From Cyclobacterium sp. (GTDB lineage Bacteria; Bacteroidota; Bacteroidia; Cytophagales; Cyclobacteriaceae), in assembly GCF_014762705.1 (NCBI RefSeq), contig NZ_JABURL010000070.1, positions 18,082 through 82,081 on the forward strand: a stretch of DNA of 64,000 nt. Direction: 5' to 3'. Shown in pieces: positions 10,601-20,025 of this stretch. The notes beneath the pieces were generated by a model. That model had not been told where the DNA came from. It worked only from the letters and a program-made list of their open reading frames with translations, and did not search any database. The position numbers and the translations under genes are program-made. The stretch's first letter is position 1. Each line of letters opens with the position of its first letter.

Positions 10601-12761
10601 CCTTATCCAGCCAGTTGAGCCAATTTGGATTATCATCCCCATTGTTCATTAATCCGGTCAGTCCCAATCCCAAATAACCAAATTCCTGGCCTGATGCATC
10701 AGATTGATTGGTAAACAACTGATTTTCCAATGGAAGGTCACTGGGATAACCGATTTGAAAGGAATCATCTTTATCCAGTATTCCATCTCCATCATCATCT
10801 TCGTCATTTAGATTGGAAATGAAATCTTTGTCATAATCATCCGGAGCTGATCCTCCTGAACAATAATCCGTACCGTTATCTATCTCATCCTGATTGGTAT
10901 AACCATCATGATCATAATCAGCTGCCGGATCGAAATCCGGATCATCCACAGGTATGCAAAAAACATCATCTTCCGGAGTCAATACCATGATCCGGTTATC
11001 AAAAGTCGCCACCCAAACAGTACCTGGAAAAATTTCATTATCTCCATTAGTAGTGATTCCCAGGGCATTTCCTCCATTGAGGTTCCATTTACTGAATTCT
11101 ACTTCTTTTAAAGAACCATCTCCATTTAAGTGAACCAAATGAAGGGTCCCTCCATTTTTACCAACTATCAGAGATCCTTTCAAAACCCCCTCGAAATTAG
11201 TCGCTTTATATTCTGCTATCCCATTGGAATTGTTCGGGAAAACAGTAACAATATTTGGCTGAGGTCCATTACTGTTGGCTAAAGTGGGCGCAATAAAATC
11301 TGCCTCAGCTGGATTTGCACTACTTAATGGAACCGGGGGCCAGTTTGCGGGGAGACTATTGGCTGCATAAACATCAAAGCCAGGCTGACCAGGAGCTACA
11401 GGTTCAAGAATCTGGGTTCTGAAATTGTCTGAAGGGGTAAAAACTGGAGTTACATTGGCATAATCATTATTATCTCCAATAAATTTGGTGTACAAACCGG
11501 CTCCTCCGGGAGCATAAGGGAAAGGCTCCCCTTTAATATAAGCCTGACCAGGATTGGCCCTGACTGGGGTGGGATGCCCTCCATAATAGGACCCGGGAAC
11601 ATAGGCATCTAAATTCGTGGTGACCAATAACAAGTGATCCTGATTATCCACAAACTCCCCGGCTGATGAAGGATTTAGCGGACTGGAACCTGGTTCACCC
11701 GGGTTATAATTATTGTTAATCATCGACGCATTACCCTCGCCCAGAGGTAAACCGCCCCAATTGATATTGGCCCCATTATCGGTAACAAATAACTTCCTAT
11801 CTTCAGTCACCACTAAATCATATGAGTTTCTGTATCCGGGAGAAAAAATCTGAACAGGGCCATTTTCGGTCACCATTCCCATGTTCAAACCATCATTCCC
11901 GCCAAAAGGATCATTTACATCAATTCCATCATAATTTGGATCATTCGGATTATAAATTCCATTGACATTTTCCCGACTGGGATCATCCAGAGTGGGGATA
12001 TCGTATTTGAATGACCTGCCGGAGTGGCTGTCAGTTTTGGTGGGTAAAGCTTCTATGGCTTCCAGATCAATACTTAAAATAGCTGCAGAAAGCGCAAATT
12101 CAGTGATGTAAGTAAAATTTTTTGAAGGAGCCCCGGCATTGGTTAGACCGCCACTCGCTACCAAAAGGTAGGGTTTATTATTAATGATTGTAAATTCCAA
12201 TCCATTTGTGGAGTGATTCTCTTCAGAACGTGGCAAACCTCTTACTAAATCGACCACCTCCCAGCTCTCGCCAGTCCAGCTAATTTTAGTGATTATTCCT
12301 GAATTGGTATCAAGCAACTTGTCCCCGCTTGGCCCCCCCCATTTGGGATCGCTGGAACTCACATAAATTACCGGATTTTCTGCGGTCCCTACTACCGTAA
12401 GACCTGTAATTTGTCGATTTCCCCGATTATCATAGGCCAATAAACCAGTATCGTCATAATTGGGAATATTCTTTACCCCCAGAAGCAGTTCTTCGCCAAC
12501 CACATCATATTGGTTGGCTCCCTCTTTTAATACCGAATAGATTTTGATTTCTCCTTTAAGTTGAGAAACATAAAGCCGCTCATCAGGTCCAAATTGAAGA
12601 GAGGTTCCCTGGTTAATATTATCAAAATCATTAAAATTTAATGAAGTTTGATTAAAACTTACGTTTTGAGCAAACAAATAATTTTGATTGGCAAACCAAA
12701 TAAATAGGATAAATGAAACAATTGTTAAAGAATTTTTTGATGCTGATACCATAAGTTTCAA
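4659..12761 (-). CDS. Giant secreted multidomain protein (propeller, Kelch, malectin and PKD modules, T9SS sorting domain)
   Basis: A 2700-residue exported protein of unknown exact role, probably carbohydrate binding or adhesion at the cell surface. In order: signal peptide (about 1-32, ending LFAQ); glucose/sorbosone-dehydrogenase-like beta-propeller (about 35-600); calcium-binding Asp-rich TSP3-like stretch (about 604-677, DHDGY and DDDGDGILDKDD); a segment I do not recognise (680-925); cadherin/He_PIG-like domains (929-1017 and 1193-1288) around a first malectin-like domain (1019-1190); Kelch propeller (1292-1596) with repeated YLMGG/YLVGG; an ASPM/Hydin-like beta domain (1605-1700); then four malectin-like domains alternating with three PKD domains, each PKD with WDFGDG. 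The C-terminus (from about 2622) starts LYPNPAS and ends with GVYLLRLIAKNG, a type A T9SS sorting domain. It is monocistronic between terminator and divergent exporter. No catalytic motif was recognised. Confidence 0.85.
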   Translation of the reverse strand: MKLMVSASKNSLTIVSFILFIWFANQNYLFAQNVSFNQTSLNFNDFDNINQGTSLQFGPDERLYVSQLKGEIKIYSVLKEGANQYDVVGEELLLGVKNIPNYDDTGLLAYDNRGNRQITGLTVVGTAENPVIYVSSSDPKWGGPSGDKLLDTNSGIITKISWTGESWEVVDLVRGLPRSEENHSTNGLEFTIINNKPYLLVASGGLTNAGAPSKNFTYITEFALSAAILSIDLEAIEALPTKTDSHSGRSFKYDIPTLDDPSRENVNGIYNPNDPNYDGIDVNDPFGGNDGLNMGMVTENGPVQIFSPGYRNSYDLVVTEDRKLFVTDNGANINWGGLPLGEGNASMINNNYNPGEPGSSPLNPSSAGEFVDNQDHLLLVTTNLDAYVPGSYYGGHPTPVRANPGQAYIKGEPFPYAPGGAGLYTKFIGDNNDYANVTPVFTPSDNFRTQILEPVAPGQPGFDVYAANSLPANWPPVPLSSANPAEADFIAPTLANSNGPQPNIVTVFPNNSNGIAEYKATNFEGVLKGSLIVGKNGGTLHLVHLNGDGSLKEVEFSKWNLNGGNALGITTNGDNEIFPGTVWVATFDNRIMVLTPEDDVFCIPVDDPDFDPAADYDHDGYTNQDEIDNGTDYCSGGSAPDDYDKDFISNLNDEDDDGDGILDKDDSFQIGYPSDLPLENQLFTNQSDASGQEFGYLGLGLTGLMNNGDDNPNWLNWLDKGNESPGDPDIYGGTAGAIQISMTGGTADGLANNQDKGFQLGINAGTETGNFIISSGIIGLSSPGQLYDFEGEGEIGIQIGDGTQSNFIKLVFTKEGIYAAQEIDDVADTSPLFLEIPELERPGANTLIELAFEVNPYTGTVEPKYKYDNQPYISLGIMETGGSIKEAIQNMDIPLAIGIYGSSHDMEKSFVGVWNYFKISGEVPYTIRELRNVSRLLGDPDVFTDLDEYFDDDDGVNNLTYTIAENTNPVIGAEIEDNILRLIIPSDEVSTDVTVRATDENSYFVEQTFNVLVEQDFEILLRINAGGPTINIEDDLPVWLSNNLSGPEETELFAVSGGKVSTNSFSASNRHVSIPEYISDEEYEQIFNKERYSPDPSMDYSIPLPDGEYLVNLYMGNGFEGTSTLLKRYFDIQIEGEVVESSLDLIERFGHKIGGMEQYQVSVADGELNITFLKQKENPLLNAIEIIGKPIQIPIEYERVEDQINFINYELDGSMFVVASGGNGNLNYSAEGLPPGIYLEPTNGTIYGTIEEGALANSPHRVRITIDDEDEIHSDAVSFNFTWTISPELSEQKWTLKEESTDYSGRHENSFVQAGDKFYLMGGRESSRTIDIYDYAKDEWRSLSNINPHSFNHFQALAYDGLIWVVGAFQTNDFPNEIPASHIWMFDPVNEEWIQGPEIPEERRRGSAGLVEHRGKFYLVGGNTQGHDGGYVSYFDSFDPETGEWTVLADAPRARDHFFATKLGSRMYVISGRQSGGPEGTFAPVLPEVDVYDFNAQTWSTLPAELNLPTPRAGAIVNNYLDKLIVAGGEVPGISEALATTEMFDPLKQSWETLDSMNFARHGTQGIVSGKGLFVLGGSPNRGGGNQKNMEYFGFDQPNGEPLTAGELVYEDSMVFRKGQPKELSVSLEGGNTGLWIKSIILTGPNAEDFTILDGELPENVFWKPGHQFNLLLDYEGEALEGNAELVINWGNSGQTIIPIEGDGDFEEVSLYFNSGTFDDVVFDGKTYVGDHYLTDIHNGGSVYKNTNIEAPALYQTERFSSELSYEIQLPNGIYTVTTHHTETWFGQPGGGVEAAGKRVYDIYLETQKVKANFDLFLENDNQPMALVFEDIEVTDGKLDLDLIAINNNATISGLSIVNQGELGAFPIANISTSANSGTGPLEVEFSNDASSPENFTFFWDFGDGNFSSEENPTHIFETEGEYMVSLTVYNSDGDSANDQVLVTVNSPDAFELHVNGGSDNLVSLEGIDFVGESNSGVSYTNSKTSFYNSGAYSPLYYTERYGSDFSYVIPVENGIYTIKTFHNELWYGRSGPASKAGQRVYDILIEGEVVMEDFDLFVENENQPISLTHENISVTDGELEIRLIASVNNGSIAGFSIIAENITSTLPEAIIEADIQQGAYPLMVNFSGSSSSGNGALTYNWDFGDGTGSTEMDPSHEYVTAGEYTVVLTVTDEEGNLATDQTIITVNDPANQTDFSLQVNSGTNNTVNYLGDEFMGESSSGVAFSSSSTFSNSSAGSPELFLTERFARNFTYTVPVENGVYTVKTYHNELWFGKNGPDDAPGQRVYDIIIEGEIVKNDFDLFVENGNEPIELTFGEIEVKDGVLDINLSATSNNASISGFSIQSNAVGVLSPTSVLAASQTDGYAPFEVLFDGSASSGEGELTYSWDFGDGNISQEISPIHVYADPGTYEASLTIMDEGGLTDVSTIEINVLDESEPSWTLSLNTGSSKSTSYLGMDFIGDNAFPEYYNTTNTFISSGSTEALIFRTERYASFLSYDIPVENGTYRVKTYHTEPWFGKAGPEGSAGSRVFDIYVEEELVKDDFDIFLESNNQATELLFENIEVTDGTMNIDFLASVNNANVSGIVLEKMQSIKGDIASSSRIVTEGTMEGSGKLQEFPDVILYPNPASQEAFVRLEGDLTLDWISIYTMSGQQVFIQDVRDNDQSEYAIPVDKLEQGVYLLRLIAKNGAQLQLRLIVKK
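4980..7640 (-). repeat. Protein-level tandem array of four malectin-like and three PKD modules
   Basis: Within the giant gene, four copies (approximately 7170-7640, 6452-6914, 5712-6180 and 4980-5448) share the pattern TERxxxxxSYxIPVENGxY, a TYHxExWFG core, a G-RVYDI strand and VTDGxLDI. Three PKD copies sit between them (about 6925-7155, 6190-6415, 5458-5705). The copies are clearly homologous in protein but diverged in DNA, so the duplication is old and selected rather than a fresh unstable repeat. Confidence 0.8.
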
Positions 12762-12974
12762 AATAATAAATTACTAAAACTGTTCATTAATAATATTTAA
12801 AAGTTTAATGCTGTTTTGTTTTGACAATATTAAACATTTAATCTAAAAAAATCAATCTTAAAAAACGTTTTATTTTATTTAAAATACATTTTTAATGATT
12901 TAACATTCTAATTTATTTACTAAAGAATCAAAATCCCCTTTTTAACCCTTAAATACGTATTTTTGTATTTTGCT

Positions 12975-14219
12975 ATGAAAGAACAAAAAAATTATTTTAT
13001 CCTGGTATTGATTTTGGGGGCATTAAGTACCATCAGTCCGTTCTCAGTGGACATGTATCTGCCTGCATTTCCGGCAATTTCTAAAAACCTGCATACCAGT
13101 ATTTCCAACATTCAACTATCGCTAACCAGCTATCTGATAGGAATCGCCATCGGTCAGTTGTTTTATGGTCCATTATTAGATAGGTTTGGAAGAAAAAAAC
13201 CGCTTTATGCAGGGCTTTGGATTTACGTCCTGGCGTCCATAGGATGTGCTTTTGTATCCTCCTTTGAAGGGCTTATCATCATGCGTTTCGTTCAAGCCAT
13301 TGGCGGTTGTGTGGGAATGGTGGCAGCACAAGCACTGGTTCGGGACTTATTCCCTGTAAATAAAATTGCCCAAACCCTAGCCATGCTGACATTGGTGATT
13401 GCCGTTTCCCCTATGATAGCACCTACCCTAGGTGGGTATATTGCGGCTCATTTCCATTGGCATTGGCTATTTATTTTATTGGCCATTATATGTACCGGCA
13501 TCATTATCTCCTGCAAATGGCAACTTCCCGACGGTGCAGAGCCGGACCTGAATCTCTCTCTCCGGCCGGTTCAGGTTTTTAAAAAATATATTGAAGTTCT
13601 TAAAAACAATCAATTTCTAACCTATATACTTGTCGGTGGAATTGCCGGAGCAGCACCCTTCGCCTACATAGCAGGATCTTCTGATGTGTTTATCAATATT
13701 TATGGGTTAACCGCTACAGAATATGGTTGGCTTTTTGCTTTTCTATCCATTGCCATGATTGGGGCTACCCAACTGAACCACATCCTGTTGAATCACTTCA
13801 GCAACCGTACCATCGTGATTACAGCCCTTTCTTACCAATTGGTCATTGGCCTGATCATCATTATCGGTGTGTGGACAGCAGCGTTTAATGTTTGGGTATT
13901 GATCGGTATCATGTTTATCTTCCTGACCGGTCATGGGCTGAGTGTTCCCAATGCAGCAGCCATTTCACTGGCTCCCTTCTCTAAAAATGCAGGGAGTGCT
14001 TCTGCCATGATGGGTTTTATGCGTATGGCCATAGGAGGTCTGGTTACCGCCTTGGTGAGCCTTTTTCACAATGGAACGGCCATGCCCATGGTCATGTTGA
14101 TGGCAGGCTGTATATTGGTGGCGGGGATGGTCCTGCTTTTTCACTTTTCAGCTACAGGGGAATTGTACACCTGGAGGAAAAAACAAGCTGCGCGGCCTTT
14201 CTGGAGCAAGGGAAAATAG
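12975..14219 (+). CDS. Bcr/CflA-family MFS drug-resistance transporter
   Basis: A 414-residue inner-membrane proton-coupled exporter of the DHA1 group with about 12 hydrophobic helices. Family marks near the N-terminus are LSTISPFSVDMYLPAFP, SLTSYLIGIAIGQLFYGPL and the loop motif DRFGRKKPL between helices 2 and 3. FVQAIGGCVGMVAAQALVRD in helix 4 carries the motif typical of Bcr. Substrates are likely bicyclomycin-like or other small toxic compounds, which cannot be resolved here. I chose ATG at 12975 over the upstream TTG because MKEQKNYF starts just before the first helix. It is divergent from the giant secreted-protein gene. Confidence 0.92.
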   Translation: MKEQKNYFILVLILGALSTISPFSVDMYLPAFPAISKNLHTSISNIQLSLTSYLIGIAIGQLFYGPLLDRFGRKKPLYAGLWIYVLASIGCAFVSSFEGLIIMRFVQAIGGCVGMVAAQALVRDLFPVNKIAQTLAMLTLVIAVSPMIAPTLGGYIAAHFHWHWLFILLAIICTGIIISCKWQLPDGAEPDLNLSLRPVQVFKKYIEVLKNNQFLTYILVGGIAGAAPFAYIAGSSDVFINIYGLTATEYGWLFAFLSIAMIGATQLNHILLNHFSNRTIVITALSYQLVIGLIIIIGVWTAAFNVWVLIGIMFIFLTGHGLSVPNAAAISLAPFSKNAGSASAMMGFMRMAIGGLVTALVSLFHNGTAMPMVMLMAGCILVAGMVLLFHFSATGELYTWRKKQAARPFWSKGK

Positions 14220-14239
14220 GTGATGCTGGATTATTTTTT

Positions 14240-14247
14240 TAACTTTG
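14240..14247 (+). promoter_or_regulatory. Candidate -7 element of the ABC-F gene
   Basis: TAACTTTG matches TAnnTTTG and lies 32 bases before the ATG of the ABC-F gene. No clear TTTG is present at the -33 distance, so this is a half-supported promoter. Confidence 0.4.
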
Positions 14248-14269
14248 CGCTTTGTTAAATTTTCAGTAG

Positions 14270-15892
<1,623 letters not shown>

Positions 15893-15902
15893 TAACCATT
15901 AC

Positions 15903-17300
15903 TTGCTGCCCACTGCGATCGTTTGTTACTTATTGGTAACCATGGCTTTAGGCGCATGGTCTTCCCGCTTTGTCAAGACTTCCGGGGACTTTATGCTGGC
16001 CGGCAAACAACTCCCGCTATATTTAAGTGCCTCGGCTCTTTTTGCCACCTGGTTTGGCTCTGAAACCATTTTCGGTGCTTCCTCAGAATACCTGAATCAT
16101 GGTTTACTTGGGGTCATGGAGGACCCTTTTGGAGGCGCATTGTGTCTGCTATTATTTGGGTTGTTTTTTGCAAAGCCCATATACGCCATGCAAGCACGCA
16201 CATTGGGGGATGTGTATAAGAAACTTTTTGGGAAAAGGATTGCCTTGTATGCCACCATTTTCATGATCCCCGCTTATTTCGGATTCATTGCTGCGCAGCT
16301 GGTGGCCTTTGGATTAATTCTTGGAGCAGTTGCCGGTCTTTCTATGGAGATGGGAGTCATGATCAGCGCTGCAATCGTTCTATTTTATACCTTTTTAGGA
16401 GGAATGTGGGCCATTTCGATCACCGATTTTGTTCAGACAATCGTCATTGTGGTTGGTTTATTCTGGCTGACGATCACGCTCAGCCAGGAAGCCGGCGGCA
16501 TTTTCATAATCATGGAGCAGGCACCCGATTCCAGTTTCACGTTTTTTCCCCCTCCAAAAGCAGGTGCCTGGATGGAATACCTGGGTGCCTGGGCCATTTT
16601 AGGCTTGGGAAGCATTCCAAGCCAGGATATTTATCAGCGATCCATGTCAGCCAAAAGCAGTGGTACGGCCCAAAAATCATTGTTTCTTGCATCAGCATTT
16701 TACCTGACCATAGGACTTTTACCCTTGTTTATCGCCTTGAGTGGAAAAATCCTATATCCGGAAATTTCCCTGGAAAACGATCAACTGCTTCTTCCAGAAC
16801 TGGTATTGCAGCACAGTAGTTTGCCCTTACAGGTTGCCTTTTTCGGTGCCCTGCTTTCGGCTATTATGAGCACCACCAGTTCATCCATGCTTGCCCCAAC
16901 TGCGCTTATAACAGAAAATATCATCAAGCCTTTAAAGTATGACAGATGGAGTGAGCATCAAATGTTGTGGATTTTGAGAATCTGCCTGGTAGCCATCACC
17001 CTTATTTCCGTTGTTCTTGCCTTTTGGAAGACCAATATTTACTCCCTGATTGGAGAGGCATCTATGTTATTGCTTGTGTCCTTACTTACGCCACTTACGG
17101 CAGGTTTATATTGGAAAAAAGCATCCTCAACAGGAGCAAAATGGTCCATATTTGGAGGCATGGCAGCTTACCTGTTATTCTATTTTGAGTTTATCCCCAT
17201 ACCTGCACCCCATCATTTGGCAGCTCTTGCAGTCAGCATAGTGGCCATGATTATCGGTTCCAACCGATATCCCGGGCCACTTTCAAACAAACTATCCTGA
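15903..17300 (+). CDS. Sodium:solute symporter family (SSS) transporter
   Basis: A 465-residue inner-membrane protein with about 12-13 hydrophobic helices that takes up a small solute with sodium. Family marks are FMLAGKQLPLYLSASALFATWFGSE near the N-terminus (helices 1-2), the RTLGDVY loop, GGMWAISITDFVQ in the middle and SAIMSTTSSSMLAP (helix 8 sodium site) in the C-terminal half. The start is unsure: no ATG occurs upstream in frame, so TTG at 15903, 10 bases after the ABC-F stop, is taken, while the first ATG would remove part of helix 1. Substrate is unknown. It is likely co-transcribed with ABC-F and the methyltransferase that follows by 16 bases. Confidence 0.88.
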   Translation: MLPTAIVCYLLVTMALGAWSSRFVKTSGDFMLAGKQLPLYLSASALFATWFGSETIFGASSEYLNHGLLGVMEDPFGGALCLLLFGLFFAKPIYAMQARTLGDVYKKLFGKRIALYATIFMIPAYFGFIAAQLVAFGLILGAVAGLSMEMGVMISAAIVLFYTFLGGMWAISITDFVQTIVIVVGLFWLTITLSQEAGGIFIIMEQAPDSSFTFFPPPKAGAWMEYLGAWAILGLGSIPSQDIYQRSMSAKSSGTAQKSLFLASAFYLTIGLLPLFIALSGKILYPEISLENDQLLLPELVLQHSSLPLQVAFFGALLSAIMSTTSSSMLAPTALITENIIKPLKYDRWSEHQMLWILRICLVAITLISVVLAFWKTNIYSLIGEASMLLLVSLLTPLTAGLYWKKASSTGAKWSIFGGMAAYLLFYFEFIPIPAPHHLAALAVSIVAMIIGSNRYPGPLSNKLS

Positions 17301-17316
17301 AAATTACTTCAAAAAA

Positions 17317-18510
17317 ATGAGTCCCCATAAAATGAACTACCCTGAAATCACCCTGAAAAAGGGAAAAGAGATCTCTATAAAACGAAAGCATCACTGGATT
17401 TTTTCAGGTGCCGTTGAAAAAAAACCACTGGACCTGGAGGAAGGAAACCTGGTAAAGGTCCTGGATAACAAAAGGCAGGTGTTGGGCATTGGTTTTTATT
17501 CACCAGGCTCCATTATGGTGCGAATGATAACCTTTAGCGACAGGGAAATTTCGGAAGACTTCTGGGTGGAAAAAATTTCAACTGCCTACAAATTAAGAAA
17601 GGAGATTTTTTCCTCCCGGAACAAAAAGACCAATGCCTACCGGTTGGTACACGGGGAGGGGGACCGCATGCCGGGCTTGATCATTGACAATTACGACGGA
17701 AACCTGGTCATTCAGGGTCACCACCCGGGAATTATCAAAGAACTGGACAACATATCAACTGCCTTGAAAAGGGTTTTAGGGAAAGAGCTCAAATCCATTT
17801 ATAACAAAAGTTCTTCGGCAATGCATGGCAATACCGATCAGGCCGATGGATGGGTCTTTGGTGAAAGTCCGGATAACCGGATAGTGGAAAATGATTTTCA
17901 ATTTGAAATCAACATGGAAAAGGGCCAGAAAACAGGCTTTTTTCTGGATCAAAGGGACAACCGGAGTTTACTCCAGGCCTATTGCCTGGGAAAAGTAGTA
18001 CTCAATACTTTTTGTTATTCTGGCGGATTTTCTGTGTATGCTATGGGAGCAGGGGCAAGCAGGGTCACCTCCGTTGACATATCTTCAGAGGCCATTGCCC
18101 TTTGCCAAAGGAACCTCGAAATAAACGGGTTTGATCCCATTAATAATCCCTCTATTACTGCAGATGTAATTAAATACCTTCAGACTATCGATGACTCCTA
18201 TGAAGTAATTATTCTTGACCCGCCTGCTTTTGCCAAAAACAGGCGCTCCCGCCACAATGCGGTACAAGCTTACAAAAGATTGAATGCCCTGGCACTGAAA
18301 AAAATAAAGCCCGGAGGTATATTGTTTACTTTTTCCTGCTCTCAGGTAATTGACCGGGACTTGTTTCACCATACGGTAACAGCCGCAGCGCTGGAATCAG
18401 GAAGAAATACCCAAATCCTTCATCAGGTGTCCCAGGGGGCGGATCACCCTGTAAATGTATTTCATCAGGAGACTTCCTACCTGAAAGGTTTGGTTTTGTA
18501 TGTAGATTAA
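17317..18510 (+). CDS. Class I SAM-dependent rRNA methyltransferase (RlmI-like)
   Basis: A 397-residue cytosolic enzyme of the RlmI group, which makes 5-methylcytosine in 23S rRNA (C1962 in E. coli). An N-terminal PUA domain (about 10-85, with RKHHWIFSGAV) is followed by a linker domain and a Rossmann methyltransferase. Visible are motif I LNTFCYSGGFSVYA from residue 229, the acidic DIS, motif IV DPPAF (Asp301) and the catalytic-cysteine motif FSCS (Cys341). It is the last gene of the rightward run and ends at a very strong terminator. The exact target base is assumed from the family. Confidence 0.88.
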   Translation: MSPHKMNYPEITLKKGKEISIKRKHHWIFSGAVEKKPLDLEEGNLVKVLDNKRQVLGIGFYSPGSIMVRMITFSDREISEDFWVEKISTAYKLRKEIFSSRNKKTNAYRLVHGEGDRMPGLIIDNYDGNLVIQGHHPGIIKELDNISTALKRVLGKELKSIYNKSSSAMHGNTDQADGWVFGESPDNRIVENDFQFEINMEKGQKTGFFLDQRDNRSLLQAYCLGKVVLNTFCYSGGFSVYAMGAGASRVTSVDISSEAIALCQRNLEINGFDPINNPSITADVIKYLQTIDDSYEVIILDPPAFAKNRRSRHNAVQAYKRLNALALKKIKPGGILFTFSCSQVIDRDLFHHTVTAAALESGRNTQILHQVSQGADHPVNVFHQETSYLKGLVLYVD

Positions 18511-18550
18511 AAAAAGGCGGCAGGGAGTTAGCCCCCTGCCGCCTTTTTTA
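18511..18550. terminator. Strong bidirectional terminator
   Basis: A perfect GC-rich 10-bp stem (18516-18525 GGCGGCAGGG with 18534-18543) has an 8-base loop, five A before it and six T after it. It lies between the convergent methyltransferase and GH109 genes and serves both. Confidence 0.95.
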
Positions 18551-18556
18551 TTCCAA

Positions 18557-19966
18557 TCAGGCATTCACACCTGTGGTACCACCCCCCTTAAGGGTAAGTT
18601 CCACCGGTTGGTTGGTTTCCCATGCTCCTGCCGTAAAGTCCGGAATATCGATTGAATTGGATCGGTTGGCCACCGACCACTCGCTCAATGGAGTAATGGA
18701 ACTCCAGAGTGCCGCATCGTAAACATCCTGATCCAATGGCAGGCCGTTTCGAAGGCAGTCAATCAATCGCCAGTCCATCATAAAATCCATGCCGCCATGA
18801 CCGCCGATTTTTTTGGCCATTTCTCCCACTTTTTTGACGATTTCCGGAGTGTATTTTTCTTCCAGTTCTTTTACTTCCTCATCCTTCATCCAGCCATGAC
18901 CAGTAGAAATACCCGGTACAGGCCATTTTCTGGCCATTCCTTTAGTGCCACTGATAAGGTGGATTCTGGAATAGGGCCTGGGAGAACTGACGTCATGCTG
19001 AATCATTATGGATTTACCCTTTTTGGTTTTGACCAATGTGGTATTCATGTTTCCCCTAAAGTTCTTAGTCGCGAAAGATGCAAAGAAATTATCCTCTGCC
19101 GCCAACTGCTCGGCACGGGCTTTCATGTGAAAATCATTGCTGGATAAGGATGTCAGGTAATCCATTTGGTCTCCGCGGTTGATATTCATGATTTGACATA
19201 CGGGTCCTAAACCATGAGTGGGGTAAATATTACCATTCCGGTAGTTTTCCTTCAATCTCCACATGTCCTGATAGCCGGTACCCTTTTGAAAATTCAAATC
19301 CAAAAGGTCATGTATATAGGCTCCTTCTCCATGGATGATATCACCAAAAAACCCATCTCTGGCCATGTTTAGCGTCATTAGCTCAAAAAAATCGTAGCAA
19401 CAGTTTTCCAATTGCATGCAGTGCTTTTTGGTCCGCTCAGACGTTTCTACCAATTGCCAGCATTCTTCAAGGGTAATCGCAATGGGCACCTCAGAAACGG
19501 CATGTTTGCCTGCTTCCATTGCATATACCGCCATAGGAGTATGCCATTCCCAGGGTGTAGCAATGTATATAAGGTCCAGATCATCCCTGTCCACCATTTT
19601 CTTCCAGGCAAAGGTGGATCCGCTATAGGTCTCCGGATTATGCGAAGTTCCCTCCAGACTTTTCATCACCTTATCCACCATTTCTGGCCTTAAGTCACAC
19701 AAAGCCTTGATCTCAACTCCCTGAATTTTACTCAAACGATTAACAGCCCCAGGCCCTCTCATTCCCAGACCAATAACCCCTACCCTTACTACATCCAGTT
19801 TGGGGGCTGAAAAACCTGACATGTTGAACCTTTGGACATGCTGTTTTGTACTTTGAACAAGCACTTTTTCCTGTTCTTCCCGGGAAAGTCCTGTAAAACC
19901 AGTTCCCATCATCCCTATTCCGGCAAGGCCGGATAGTTTTAAAAACTCTCTTCTTTTATTACTCAT
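18557..19966 (-). CDS. Gfo/Idh/MocA-fold glycosidase of the GH109 type, Tat-exported
   Basis: A 469-residue NAD-dependent protein. The N-terminus RREFLKLSGLAGIGMMG is a Tat signal, so it folds in the cytosol and is exported. The Rossmann motif GVIGLGMRG (63-71), YIATPWEWH and SEVPIA (158-163) in place of the usual EKP, and NIYPTHGLGPV (246-256, with Tyr248 and His251) are those of family GH109, whose founding enzymes are alpha-N-acetylgalactosaminidases working by transient oxidation at C3. The likely product is free GalNAc from glycans. The acyltransferase-like DUF5009 protein lies 59 bases upstream on the same strand. Substrate specificity in GH109 is not settled. Confidence 0.85.
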   Translation of the reverse strand: MSNKRREFLKLSGLAGIGMMGTGFTGLSREEQEKVLVQSTKQHVQRFNMSGFSAPKLDVVRVGVIGLGMRGPGAVNRLSKIQGVEIKALCDLRPEMVDKVMKSLEGTSHNPETYSGSTFAWKKMVDRDDLDLIYIATPWEWHTPMAVYAMEAGKHAVSEVPIAITLEECWQLVETSERTKKHCMQLENCCYDFFELMTLNMARDGFFGDIIHGEGAYIHDLLDLNFQKGTGYQDMWRLKENYRNGNIYPTHGLGPVCQIMNINRGDQMDYLTSLSSNDFHMKARAEQLAAEDNFFASFATKNFRGNMNTTLVKTKKGKSIMIQHDVSSPRPYSRIHLISGTKGMARKWPVPGISTGHGWMKDEEVKELEEKYTPEIVKKVGEMAKKIGGHGGMDFMMDWRLIDCLRNGLPLDQDVYDAALWSSITPLSEWSVANRSNSIDIPDFTAGAWETNQPVELTLKGGGTTGVNA

Positions 19967-20025
19967 ATTTATTTCAGTTTAATTGTCAATCGTTTCAATT
20001 GCATGTTTATTTGTCAGACATCATT

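Noticed and set aside
12958..12965. TATTTTTG as a -7 element for the Bcr/CflA gene
   Set aside because: It matches TAnnTTTG but lies only 10 bases before the ATG and has no TTTG at the -33 distance; in a T-rich stretch a chance match is likely.
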